This document shows positions 8,300-17,104 of a stretch of DNA of 64,000 nucleotides, one piece after another. Within the stretch, counting starts at the first letter, position 1, and each line of letters starts with the position of its first letter. Made by a program: the position numbers and the translations under genes. Where the stretch lies: assembly GCF_028369105.1 (NCBI RefSeq), contig NZ_JAQNDO010000001.1, forward strand, positions 5,362,501 to 5,426,500, in the 5' to 3' direction. The notes beneath the pieces are model-generated. The model was given only the letters and a program-made list of their open reading frames with translations. It did no database searches and was not told the DNA's origin. This DNA is from Polyangium mundeleinium. Lineage in GTDB: Bacteria; Myxococcota_A; Polyangia; Polyangiales; Polyangiaceae.

Positions 8300-8617
8300 A
8301 TGACTTGGTTCAGCTCGCTGACGGTTGCTGGAATCCAAGCGCTGGCGCCGGATGCCCGCGCTCTGGCGGATGCCAAGAAGCTCGCAAAGGCCTCGGCCTG
8401 GCGGAGGCTCGGTCGTGAGGGAGACGCCGTATGGGGCGTGGCGCTCGGCTCGAAGGGCGACGCATATGCGGTCTTCGCGCGCTCGGCGGAGGACGCGCGG
8501 TGTAGCTGTCCGAGCCGCAAGCGGCCATGCAAGCACGCGTTGGGGCTGCTCCTGCTCGCCGCGAGTGGACACACGTTCATGGAGGAAGCATTGCCAGCAG
8601 GGCATCGATATACGTGA
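8300..8617 (+). pseudogene. Truncated SWIM zinc-finger protein (N-terminal fragment)
   Basis: The 105-aa product closely resembles the start of the bacterial SWIM zinc-finger family (M-T-W-F-S-S-L-T-V-A-G-I-Q-A-L-A-P-D). It keeps the SWIM ligands in CSCPSRKRPCKHALG (CxC...CxH). Family members are normally several hundred residues; this one stops ~25 residues after the zinc finger, and no continuation is seen in the next 100 bp. It could be a decayed remnant or a minimal zinc-finger protein. Full-length relatives often neighbour MoxR/VWA genes, which are absent here. Confidence 0.55.
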
Positions 8618-8722
8618 AGCGAGCCCGCCCTGCCAGGCGGCTCGCATCCTTTCCAAATCCAGCGTGGCGTGGTAGACACGCCGCAGTCATCCCCGGCTGC
8701 GGATCCGGAAAGGATAAAAAAC

Positions 8723-9268
8723 ATGGCCACGCGCGCGCTCATCGTCGTCGACATCCAGAATGATTACTTCCCCGGAGGGAAGTGGACGCTCAGCGGGGTC
8801 GAGGCCGCCGCCGACAACGCGGCGCGACTGCTCGCCGCCGCCCGCAGCAAGGGCGACCTGGTCGTCCACATTCGCCACGAATTTCCCACCGCCGACGCCC
8901 CCTTCTTCGCCCCCGGCTCCGAAGGCGCGCAAATTCACCCGAAGGTGCAAAACCAAGGCGATGAGCCCGTGGTGCTGAAGCACCAGATCAACTCGTTCCG
9001 TGACACGAACCTCAAAGAGGTGCTCGACCGCAATGGCATCACCGAGGTCGTGATCTGCGGCAACATGAGCCACATGTGCGTCGATGCCGTGACGCGCGCA
9101 TCCGCCGATTTCGGCTACGCAGTCACGGTCATTCACGACGCCTGCGCCTCGCGCGATCTGGAGTTCAACGGCGTGCGCGTCCCCGCCGCGCAAGCCCACG
9201 CCGCATTCATGGCCGCCCTCGGCTTCGCCTATGCGAAGATGCGATCGACCGACGAGTTCCTCGGCTGA
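8723..9268 (+). CDS. Isochorismatase-family cysteine hydrolase
   Basis: The 181-aa product starts at ATG 8723 and has the full Asp-Lys-Cys triad of the nicotinamidase/isochorismatase superfamily. D10 lies in V-V-D-I-Q-N-D-Y-F, K86 in V-V-L-K-H-Q-I-N-S-F, and C119 in G-N-M-S-H-M-C-V-D-A. The cis-peptide-like N-M-S-H segment and the D-A-C-A-S-R-D end are also typical. It is cytoplasmic. Members hydrolyse small amides or vinyl ethers (nicotinamide, isochorismate, biuret). The short N-terminal I-Q-N-D-Y-F-P-G-G favours an amidase-like member, but the substrate cannot be assigned. It appears to be a single gene, followed by repeat copy 2. Confidence 0.85.
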   Translation: MATRALIVVDIQNDYFPGGKWTLSGVEAAADNAARLLAAARSKGDLVVHIRHEFPTADAPFFAPGSEGAQIHPKVQNQGDEPVVLKHQINSFRDTNLKEVLDRNGITEVVICGNMSHMCVDAVTRASADFGYAVTVIHDACASRDLEFNGVRVPAAQAHAAFMAALGFAYAKMRSTDEFLG

Positions 9269-9293
9269 GGGCGGGCCGTTCGAAGGCGCCGCG

Positions 9294-9622
9294 CTGGGGC
9301 TTTGCCCCAGGCCCCAGCAGGGGCTATCCGCCCCTGCACCCGGACCAGCCAGGGGCTGGACCCAGGCTCGATGAACTGCGCTCCGCGCAGTTCATCGAAC
9401 AGGCCCGGTCAAGACCCTCAACGACCCTGCCCACCAAGACAGCCGCGCTGACGTTTCCACCGGCAACGCACCCGTCGCCAGCCTGAGACCCACCTCCGTG
9501 GTCTTGCCACCGGCCCGTTGGAAGAACTGCGCTTTGCGCAGTTCTTCCACCTTCGGTCCAGGCCGTGCCTGGTCCGGGTCGAGGGGCGGACAGCCCCCGC
9601 GGGGTCCGGGGCAGCGCCCCGG
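9294..9622. repeat. Multi-hairpin inverted-repeat element, copy 2
   Basis: This lies 25 bp after the isochorismatase stop. It is bounded by CTGGGGC-TTT-GCCCCAG (9294-9310) and CCGGGGC-AGC-GCCCCGG (9606-9622). The main hairpins are 9369-9397 (arm CGATGAACTGCGC, loop TCC) and 9520-9548 (arm GGAAGAACTGCGC, loop TTT). A CCAGGC-CGT-GCCTGG hairpin follows the second. It resembles copy 1 read on the other strand. The remaining gap, 9623-9886, is less GC-rich and holds nothing I recognise. Confidence 0.85.
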
Positions 9623-9886
9623 CTCTGCGTCGCCGCCGAGCCTCCGCGGGATCCGCCCCGCGGGAGATCGGACAATCAATGTCCATCATGTAAGCCATTT
9701 CCCCTGGACGAGGGGGCGCTCGACGGGCAATCTACGCCGCGCTCGACGATGGGCTGCGCATTCGAGTTGAGCCGGCGGATGGCTCCGCCGTGGAATGGCT
9801 TGGTGCGCGCGTATTGGATTGAGGTTCAAGCCCCGTTCCGGCGAGGAGGCTGCGGTATTCGCGGTGCGATATCGCAGTGGAGGAGA

Positions 9887-10048
9887 ATGAAGAAGGTCCT
9901 CGAGATGATTGCGGTCATCGTGGTGGTGTTGTGCCTGATCAGCGCGGGCGTTCTTCTCTCCCGCGGGCCTGGGAGCAACGCGCCTGCTGCGCCTGATGGC
10001 GCCGTGGAGGAGTTGCCGGTGACGACGATGATCGGAGGCGGGCCGTGA
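9887..10048 (+). CDS. Small single-pass membrane protein
   Basis: This 53-aa ORF starts at ATG 9887 behind a GGAGGAG ribosome site (spacing is short). It has a K-K-V-L-E start, one hydrophobic helix (about residues 6-25), and a short Pro/Ala-rich tail ending G-G-G-P. It could be a small inner-membrane protein. The strong ribosome site and the charge-helix-tail layout are the only support. It converges on the ATP-grasp gene, 24 bp away. Confidence 0.4.
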   Translation: MKKVLEMIAVIVVVLCLISAGVLLSRGPGSNAPAAPDGAVEELPVTTMIGGGP

Positions 10049-10072
10049 GGACGGTGCCGGGGCGCTTGCGCT

Positions 10073-11317
10073 TCAGGCCACCGGCGCGGTGGGCGGCGGC
10101 AGGACGGCCGTGAAGTCCTGGGTGAACCGCTCTGCGTAGTTCTCGACCAGCTCGCGCACCCGGGCCGGGTTGTCTGCGCGGACGATGAGCCCTGCGTGGT
10201 GCGGCTTCTCCGGCGTGCGCCAGACGATCTCGGGGTCCGTGTACACCGACATGTCCGGGTGCTCCTGCCGCGACAGCGAGATCACGAGACCGCCGTAGTC
10301 GTAGCGCCGCGGCGGCAGCACGTACGGGCGTTCGCCTTGCGCGATTTCGACCTTCGCCCATTCGCGCCACAGGTTGATTCCCGTCGCCGCCTCCACGATG
10401 TCCGACGTGTGGCTCCCGCCTACGCGCGCGGCTGCCTCGATGAAGTAGATCCGGCCGTCCTCGGTCGAGCGCACGTACTCGATGTGCGTCACGCCGCGCA
10501 CGAGGCCCATGTGCTCGATCACCCGCTCGTTCAGGTCGATGAGCTCGCGCCAGAGATCACTCGATCGATCCACGGTCTGCGTCGCCGACGGGCCGCCCTG
10601 GTTCACCACCTCGAAGAGCGACGTCCGGTACTGGTGCGCCTCGGCGAACACGATGCGCTTCTCGGAGACGATCGCGTCCACGTGGAAGAACTGCCCCGGG
10701 ATCATCCGCTCGAGCAGGTAGCGCGAGCGATCGTCGCCGAGCTCCTCGATGACGCGCAGCGCGTCCTCCTCGCGATCGAGCTTCTTGATGCCGAGCGACG
10801 CGGCTTCGGAGCGGGGCTTGAGCAGCCACGGCGCCGGCACCGTGCGCAGGAAGCGGCGCACGCGCTCGTCGTTCAGCACGTGCACGAAGTCCGGCACCGG
10901 GATGCTGCGATCCTTGGCGCGGGCGCGCATCGCCAGCTTGTCGCGGAAATACCGCGCCGTCGTCTCGCCCATGCCCGGGATGCGCAGGTGCTCGCGCAGG
11001 TGCGCGGCGAGCTCCACGTCGTAGTCGTCGAGCGGCGCGACGCGCTCGATCTCGCGCGTGCGGGCGAGGTAACTGACCGCGTTCACGACTGCGCGCCGAT
11101 CGTTCAACGTCGGCATGCCGAAGATCTCGTCGATCTCCTCGCGCGCCCAGGGTTTGCCGAGCAAGGACTCGAGCGTCAACAGGATCACCCGGCAACCCTC
11201 GCGCCGCGCCTGCTTCAGGAAGTCGTTGCCCTTGAAGTAGCTCGACACGCAGAGGATCGTGGTCGGCGGCGGGGGCAGGGAGGCGGGCCTCGTCGGATCG
11301 TGGTCGGTGTTGATCAC
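10073..11317 (-). CDS. ATP-grasp domain ligase
   Basis: The 414-aa product starts at GTG 11317 with GGAGG six bases upstream. It has a Rossmann-like N-terminal domain (I-L-C-V-S-S-Y-F-K-G-N-D). The ATP-grasp lobe follows, with P-W-L-L-K-P-R-S-E-A-A-S-L-G-I, an L-L-E-R-M-I-P-G-Q-F-F-H-V-D lid and the metal-binding F-I-E-A-A-A-R-V-G-G-S-H. The layout is that of carbamoyl-phosphate/biotin-carboxylase-type carboxylate-amine or -thiol ligases, as in peptide or antibiotic ligases. No neighbour identifies the substrate. It lies 55 bp downstream of udk on the same strand. Confidence 0.75.
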   Translation of the reverse strand: MINTDHDPTRPASLPPPPTTILCVSSYFKGNDFLKQARREGCRVILLTLESLLGKPWAREEIDEIFGMPTLNDRRAVVNAVSYLARTREIERVAPLDDYDVELAAHLREHLRIPGMGETTARYFRDKLAMRARAKDRSIPVPDFVHVLNDERVRRFLRTVPAPWLLKPRSEAASLGIKKLDREEDALRVIEELGDDRSRYLLERMIPGQFFHVDAIVSEKRIVFAEAHQYRTSLFEVVNQGGPSATQTVDRSSDLWRELIDLNERVIEHMGLVRGVTHIEYVRSTEDGRIYFIEAAARVGGSHTSDIVEAATGINLWREWAKVEIAQGERPYVLPPRRYDYGGLVISLSRQEHPDMSVYTDPEIVWRTPEKPHHAGLIVRADNPARVRELVENYAERFTQDFTAVLPPPTAPVA

Positions 11318-11372
11318 GGGGCCTCCATTACTCCAACTCGGGCCGGGATGTCATCTGGCCGTCGCGCCAAAC

Positions 11373-12002
11373 TCAGCCGGCCATCTCGGCCCCGCGCATC
11401 TGGCGGATCAGCGCGATCACGAGATCGATGCCAATCTTGTTGTCACCCCCCTCGGGGATGATCACGTCGGCCCAGCGTTTCGAGGGTTCGACGAACATGA
11501 GGTGCATCGGCCGCACGGTCCGGTAGTACTGCTCCCGGATCGAATCGAACGTCCGGCCGCGGTGCTCGATGTCGCGACGGATGCGCCGGAAGGCTCGGAT
11601 GTCGGCGTCCGTGTCGACGTAGATCTTGATGTCGAGATGGTCGCGGAGCTTCGCCTCGACGAACACCAGGATGCCCTCGACGATGACCACCGGCGTCGGC
11701 GCGACACGGCGCGAATCCGGCGCGCGCCGGTGCGTCTTGAAGTCGTACCGAGGCACGTCGATGGACGCGCCCTCCCGCAGGGCCGCGAGGTGCTCGACGA
11801 GCAGCTCGGTCTCCAGCGACTCCGGGTGATCGAAGTTGAGGCCGCAGCGCTCCTCGTAGGAGATGTCGCCGCGGTCGCGGTAATACGCGTCGTGTTCGAG
11901 GATGTTCACGCCGGCGGGAGGCAGCGCCTCGACGATACGGCGGGCCACGGTCGTCTTGCCTGAGCCGCTGCCGCCAGCAACTCCAATGATGAGCGGTCGC
12001 AT
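11373..12002 (-). CDS. udk: Uridine kinase
   Basis: This 209-aa P-loop kinase starts at ATG 12002. It has Walker A GGSGSGKTT at residues ~10-18, the uridine-kinase block H-D-A-Y-Y-R-D, N-F-D-H-P-E-S-L in the nucleoside pocket, P-x-Y-D-F-K-T-H, and R-R-I-R-R-D at the lid. It phosphorylates uridine/cytidine to UMP/CMP in pyrimidine salvage. Length and motifs are standard for Udk. An upstream in-frame extension would run into the divergent HPF promoter region and is rejected. Confidence 0.9.
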   Translation of the reverse strand: MRPLIIGVAGGSGSGKTTVARRIVEALPPAGVNILEHDAYYRDRGDISYEERCGLNFDHPESLETELLVEHLAALREGASIDVPRYDFKTHRRAPDSRRVAPTPVVIVEGILVFVEAKLRDHLDIKIYVDTDADIRAFRRIRRDIEHRGRTFDSIREQYYRTVRPMHLMFVEPSKRWADVIIPEGGDNKIGIDLVIALIRQMRGAEMAG

Positions 12003-12201
12003 CAGAGCTCGTTCGTCCCGGCGGCACCATACTTCGATTCGGCGGCCTGGTCGACCGTGGAGCGAACAAGCATGCCGCGCCACACCTTGACGGGCGCGCC
12101 GGGTCTTGCCGCAGCGCGGACGGAGCCGAATGTGAGGGGGAGAAGGGTCGATGGCCGGCGGGCGCCGAGGCGACCCGACGGACTCGCGCCATGGAGGTTC
12201 C

Positions 12202-12786
12202 ATGAAGTTACCGCTCCAGATCACGTTCCGCGACATGCCACCGTCGGAGTCCGTGGCGCGCGAGGTGCGCGAGAAGGCCGAGAAGCTCGACGAGGTCTAC
12301 GAAGGGATCATGAGCTGCCGCGTGGCGATCGAGCCGGAGTCCCGCCGGCGTCACCAGGGCAACGTCTACCGGGTGCGGATCGACATGACCGTACCCGGCG
12401 AGGAGATCGTCGTCGGCGGCGAGTCCGCCGAAGAGCAGCACATGCGCGCGCACGAGGACGTGTACGTCGCGGTCCACGAGGCGTTCGACGGCGCGCGCCG
12501 GCTCCTCCGGGAGTACGTGGCGAAGCAGCGGGGCGACGTGAAGACCCACGTCGGGCCGCCGCACGGAAGGGTCGCGCGGATCTTCCCCGAGAGCGGCTAC
12601 GGGTTCTTGGAGGCCGAGGACGGCTACGACGTGTACTTCCACAAGAACAGCGTCCTCAACAACGGCTTCGCGCGGCTCGCCGTGGGCACCGAGGTCCGCT
12701 ACGAGGAGGAGCTCGGAGAGAAGGGGCCGCAGGCGAGCACCGTCGCCATCGTCGGCAAGGGCGGACACGGTCACCGCGCCGCCTAG
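12202..12786 (+). CDS. Ribosome hibernation factor-like protein with cold-shock domain
   Basis: ATG 12202 is preceded by GGAGG at spacing 4-5; an upstream ATG at 12151 is less likely. The N-terminal ~105 residues are an HPF/RaiA (S30AE) fold: L-Q-I-T-F-R-D-M-P-P-S-E-S-V, then basic strands and A-H-E-D-V-Y-V-A-V-H-E-A-F-D-G-A-R-R-L-L. The C-terminal ~70 residues are a CspA-like domain: G-R-V-A-R-I-F-P-E-S-G-Y-G-F-L and D-V-Y-F-H-K-N-S-V. HPF binds the 30S decoding region in dormant cells; the cold-shock domain could add RNA binding. The usual long-HPF dimerisation domain is replaced by the CSD. Confidence 0.8.
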   Translation: MKLPLQITFRDMPPSESVAREVREKAEKLDEVYEGIMSCRVAIEPESRRRHQGNVYRVRIDMTVPGEEIVVGGESAEEQHMRAHEDVYVAVHEAFDGARRLLREYVAKQRGDVKTHVGPPHGRVARIFPESGYGFLEAEDGYDVYFHKNSVLNNGFARLAVGTEVRYEEELGEKGPQASTVAIVGKGGHGHRAA

Positions 12787-12904
12787 AACATCAAAATCCG
12801 CCGCCTCTTGCGGAGCCCCGGCAAACTGGGTACGAACGCCCGCTGCGGACGCGCGGCCCGGGCAGTCGCCCGGTGCGGCGATCCTGGTCTTGGCGGAGGA
12901 CGGC

Positions 12905-15900
12905 GTGGCGGACCCTTCGGGGCGCTTCCCCATACGTGATCACGACACGCTGGCCGGCGGCTTTTCAGGGACGCCGCGCGTGGGCTCGACCTTGCCCGGC
13001 CCCTTGCCCGACGGGATAGGGCCCGCGCTGCGCGCCTTCGAGAAGGGCGCGCGCATCGGCAAGTTCCCGCTCGTCCGCGTCATGAGCACGGGCGGGATGG
13101 GGATCATCTACGAGGCGATGCACCCCGTGCTCGGCACGCGCGTCGTCATCAAGACCGTGCGCCCCGAGATGGTCGGCAAGGCCGCGATGGCCGAGCGCTT
13201 CCGCAACGAGGCGCTCGCCGCGAGCCGCATCCGCGACGATCGCCTGCCGCAGATTTTCGACATCGATCGGCTCGACGACAACACGCAGTACATGGTGATG
13301 GAGTACCTCGAAGGCGAGGATCTCCAGCAGCGGCTCTCCGACGGGCCGCTCACGCCGGCGTACGCGACGCGTGTGCTCTTCGAGGTCCTCGAGGTCCTGC
13401 ACAAGGTCCACAAGCTCGGCGTCATCCACCGCGACATCACGCCGCGAAACATCTTCCTCGCGCGGAGCGAGGTGCTCGGCGAGATCCCGAAGCTGCTCGA
13501 TTTCGGCGTCGCTCACTTCGTCGACGATCCGAACACGCGCCCCGGCGAGCTCGTGGGGTCGCCGTTTTACATGGCGATCGAGCAGGTCCGGGATCACGGC
13601 GCGATCGGGCCGTGGACCGATGTCTTCGCCGCGGGCGTCGTGCTCTACGAGCTCGTGGCCGGCGTGCGCCCGTGGCCCGGGTCGAGCCTCATCGGCTACC
13701 TCACGGCGCTCGCCGAGAGGCAACCTCCGCGCTCGCTCGCCGCCGCCGCGCCGAACGTGTCGCCCGGCCTCGCCGAGGCCGTCATGCGCGCCATTCGCAT
13801 CGAGCCGATCGAGCGGTTCCCCGACGCCGCGGCCTTCGCCCGCGCCCTCGAGCCCTTCGCCGCCGATCGCGCCGTGCTCTACGATCTGCGCCGCGCGGGG
13901 CAACGGTCGAGCGTGCCGACGCGCCGCGCGAGCCTCGAGAACGAGGCGACCGTCGCGATCACGCGCAGCAAGACGGTCACGATCCCGCCGCCGCCGCCCG
14001 TACCGAAGCTCGCGGGGATCCAGTCGAAGCTCGCGGGGCTCGGCCGTGTGCGGGTAGGGACGGCGGCGGGGGCGGCCGACGTGCCGAGGCCGAGCCTGCG
14101 CAAGGGCGAACGCAGGCACCTGACGATCGCAATGGTCGGCCTCGCGCTCGACGAGCCCCGCGAGAGCACGCTCGGCGCCGAGGACATCGAGCAGATCGCG
14201 ACGCAGATCTCCGAGGTCGTCGGCCGCGCCTTCGAGACGGTCGGCGCGCGCGTCGACAGGCCCCCGGGCGAGTCCTTGATGGCCGTCTTCGGCTACCACG
14301 CGTCGAGCGAGGACGACGCCGAGCGCGCCGTCGCCGCCGCGTTCGCCGCGCTTGATCAGCGGCACGAGGTCAACGCGACCCTCGCCGAGATCGGCTGCGC
14401 GCTCTCCATGCGCATCGGCATCCACACGGGCTTCGTCACGCGCGGCGGCGACGCGATGCTCACGGGCGAGAGCATCAACCTCGCCGAGATGCTCCAGCGC
14501 TCGGCGCCGCTCAACGCCGTCGTGGTCAGCCGCGAGACGCTCGATGTGCTCGGCGGCAGGTTCACGGAGCGGCACTTCGGGCCGATCTCGATGAAGGGCC
14601 GCGCGCGCCCGAGCGAGGCCTACGAGATCCTCGGCCCCTCGGAGGTCGAGGGCCCGCGCAAGAGCCGCGCCGGCGCGGTCGAGGATCGGCCCTTCGTCGG
14701 GCGCGACGCCGAGCGCACCACGCTCGAAGGCCTCCTCGCCGAGGCGGGCGCGCGCGGCGGCTTGCACCTCGGGCTCGTCACGGGCGGGCCCGGCGTCGGC
14801 AAGTCACGCCTCGTGCACGAGCTCTTGCGGCGCGTCGAGGCCGACGACGCGCGGTGTACCCTCGTCGTGCGCGCGCACCCCGCCTCCGCCGCGCCCTACG
14901 GCGCCTGGGTCGCCTTCCTCCGCCGCGTCTTTTTCCCGCCGGGCGCGACCATGATCGACGCGCTCCAGACGACGACCGAGATCGGCGCCCTCGCCGCCGC
15001 GCTCGAGGACGCGCGCCGGAGCGAGCTCATCGCCAAGGCGCCCGTCGTCGACTTTCTCCTGGGCCTCGGCGGGCACGACCTCGTCGAGCAGTACGGGCCC
15101 GACGGCTTCCAGAGCCGCGTCCAGCAGACGCTCACGCTCCTGCTCGAAGCCCTCGCGCGGAAGGCCAGCGCGCTGCGACCTGGCCGGCCCGTCCTCTGCG
15201 TGCTCGACGACATGCACCGCGCCGACGCGACGAGCCTCGACCTGCTCGGCCGTGTCCTCGGCGGCTACCGCTCCACGCTCCCCGTCGTGTTCCTCGTCAC
15301 GAGCCGCGATGGCGAGATCGCGACGCTCCCCGAGCACGTCGCCGTGACGCGTGTCCCGCTCGCGCCGCTGACGGACGACGAGATCCGCGAGATCTCCATG
15401 CTCCTCGCGGGGGAGGAGCCCTCCGCGGACGTCGTGCGCCTGCTCGTCGAGCGGGCCGCCGGAAACCCTCTCTTCGCCGAGGAGCTCTCTCTCTCGCTCC
15501 GCGAGCAGGGCATGGTCACGGCCGACGCCGCGTCCCTCCGGCGCTTCACCGTGCCCTCCTCGCTCGTCGGCATGCTCCTCACGCGCCTCGACCGGCTGGA
15601 GCCCGAGCTCCGCACCACGCTTCAGTACGCGAGCATCCTCGGCGTGGAGTTCAGCGCGGATCTTTTCGACGCCGTTGCAGCTGCGCTCGGCGACGAGCGG
15701 ACCTCGCAACGTCATCTCCACGAGCTCGTCCGTCGCGGTATCCTCTCGCATCGCAAGGAGCGAGGCGAGGAGACGTTCGCCTTCCGGCAAGTGCTCGCGC
15801 GGGACGCCATCTACGGCACGGTGCTCATGGACAACAAGCGCGTACTGCACCACCTGGCCGCTGCGTCCATCGAGCGCCTGCACGCCGGCAAGCTCGCGCC

Positions 15901-17101
15901 GCACTTGCCTGCGTTGTTCCATCACTACAGCCAGACCGACGAGGTCGAGCGCATCGTGCAGTACGCGCGCCTCACGGGTCGCCGCGCCGTCGCGCTCGGC
16001 GCGTTCGTCGACGCGGTCGAGGCGCTCATGACGGCGGAGACCTTGCGCAGCCGCCTGCGCGACGACGACCCGCTCGCGGCGGCCCGCGCGCTCTTTGATC
16101 TCGGCATCGCGCTCTTCTGGCTCGGCCGCTTCGACGAGGCGGGCGAGCGTGTCGAGCACTGCCTCGCGCTCCTCAGCGACGACGCGCGCGAGGAGGCGCT
16201 CACGGTGCGCGCGCGTTGTCATCTCCTCCGCGCCGAGACGGCGCACCAGCGCGCCCGCTGGCCCGAGGCCGTCTCGCAGCTCGAACGAGCCGAGGAGCTC
16301 TTCCGCCGCGCGGGCCGGCCCTTCGACGCGGCGCAGGCGCTCTGCACGCGCGGCTTTCAGCTCCGCAGCCAGGGCAAGATCGAAGAAGGCCTCGCGCTCG
16401 CCGAGAAGGGCTGGGAGACGCTCCGGGGATCGGACAACCTGCCCGCGGTCGTGCGTGCGGGCCACGACCTCGGCAACCTGCTGCGCGACGTGCGGCGGTA
16501 CGACGCGGCGATCGAGGTGTTCGAGGCGGCGATCCGCGCCGGCGAGCAGCTCGCCCTGGAGGGTGATCCGCTCGCGGCCGTGTGGGGCCAGGTCGCGGCG
16601 CGCAGCGGCCGGGCGATGACGTTCGCCGCGATGGGGCGGCTCGACGAGGCGATCGAGGATCAAAAGGCCGTGCACGCGCTCGCGGTGCGCGAGGGCAATG
16701 TGCTGGCGCAGGCGCACTCGGGGTTCCATCTGGCGCATCACCTGCGCGAAAAGGGGGAGCTGCTCGAGGCCGAGGTGCAAGCGCTCCGCGCGCTCACGTT
16801 GTGCACCGAGCTCGGGCTCTCGGGGCGCGCCGTGAAGTGTCGGCTCTTGCTCGCGGACCTCGCGGAGAAGACGGGCCGCGGGGGCGAGGCGCTGGAGCAC
16901 GCGGAGGAGGCCGAGCGGCTGGCGCGGCCGATGGGCGGGGATCCGTGGATCGACGTGGTGGAGCGCCTCGCGGGGCTGCTTCGGGCGCGGGGGCGCGTGG
17001 ATCGGATCGCGTCGCTCGCGGCCGACACCGAGGCGAGCCTCGGGTCGTCCGCGGATGCTTCGCTCAGGCAGCGGGTGGCGGCGATGTTTGCGCGAGAGTG
17101 A
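12905..17101 (+). CDS. Ser/Thr kinase-cyclase-like-ATPase-TPR signalling protein
   Basis: GTG 12905 follows GGAGGA (12895-12900); a TTG at 12890 is an alternative. The 1398-aa product has four parts. The eukaryotic-like kinase (~50-320) has catalytic K83, the loop H-R-D-I-T-P-R-N with D177, and DFG at ~199. A class-III-nucleotidyl-cyclase-like domain (~400-550) reads G-E-S-L-M-A-V-F-G, where active cyclases have GD, so it may only bind nucleotide or regulate. An AAA/STAND ATPase follows, with Walker A GGPGVGKS near 628. TPR-like helices run from ~1000 to the end. This AfsR/PknK-like layout is common in myxobacteria. The large soluble scaffold probably relays a signal; its partners are unknown. 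Confidence 0.85.
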   Translation: MADPSGRFPIRDHDTLAGGFSGTPRVGSTLPGPLPDGIGPALRAFEKGARIGKFPLVRVMSTGGMGIIYEAMHPVLGTRVVIKTVRPEMVGKAAMAERFRNEALAASRIRDDRLPQIFDIDRLDDNTQYMVMEYLEGEDLQQRLSDGPLTPAYATRVLFEVLEVLHKVHKLGVIHRDITPRNIFLARSEVLGEIPKLLDFGVAHFVDDPNTRPGELVGSPFYMAIEQVRDHGAIGPWTDVFAAGVVLYELVAGVRPWPGSSLIGYLTALAERQPPRSLAAAAPNVSPGLAEAVMRAIRIEPIERFPDAAAFARALEPFAADRAVLYDLRRAGQRSSVPTRRASLENEATVAITRSKTVTIPPPPPVPKLAGIQSKLAGLGRVRVGTAAGAADVPRPSLRKGERRHLTIAMVGLALDEPRESTLGAEDIEQIATQISEVVGRAFETVGARVDRPPGESLMAVFGYHASSEDDAERAVAAAFAALDQRHEVNATLAEIGCALSMRIGIHTGFVTRGGDAMLTGESINLAEMLQRSAPLNAVVVSRETLDVLGGRFTERHFGPISMKGRARPSEAYEILGPSEVEGPRKSRAGAVEDRPFVGRDAERTTLEGLLAEAGARGGLHLGLVTGGPGVGKSRLVHELLRRVEADDARCTLVVRAHPASAAPYGAWVAFLRRVFFPPGATMIDALQTTTEIGALAAALEDARRSELIAKAPVVDFLLGLGGHDLVEQYGPDGFQSRVQQTLTLLLEALARKASALRPGRPVLCVLDDMHRADATSLDLLGRVLGGYRSTLPVVFLVTSRDGEIATLPEHVAVTRVPLAPLTDDEIREISMLLAGEEPSADVVRLLVERAAGNPLFAEELSLSLREQGMVTADAASLRRFTVPSSLVGMLLTRLDRLEPELRTTLQYASILGVEFSADLFDAVAAALGDERTSQRHLHELVRRGILSHRKERGEETFAFRQVLARDAIYGTVLMDNKRVLHHLAAASIERLHAGKLAPHLPALFHHYSQTDEVERIVQYARLTGRRAVALGAFVDAVEALMTAETLRSRLRDDDPLAAARALFDLGIALFWLGRFDEAGERVEHCLALLSDDAREEALTVRARCHLLRAETAHQRARWPEAVSQLERAEELFRRAGRPFDAAQALCTRGFQLRSQGKIEEGLALAEKGWETLRGSDNLPAVVRAGHDLGNLLRDVRRYDAAIEVFEAAIRAGEQLALEGDPLAAVWGQVAARSGRAMTFAAMGRLDEAIEDQKAVHALAVREGNVLAQAHSGFHLAHHLREKGELLEAEVQALRALTLCTELGLSGRAVKCRLLLADLAEKTGRGGEALEHAEEAERLARPMGGDPWIDVVERLAGLLRARGRVDRIASLAADTEASLGSSADASLRQRVAAMFARE

Positions 17102-17104
17102 GCG

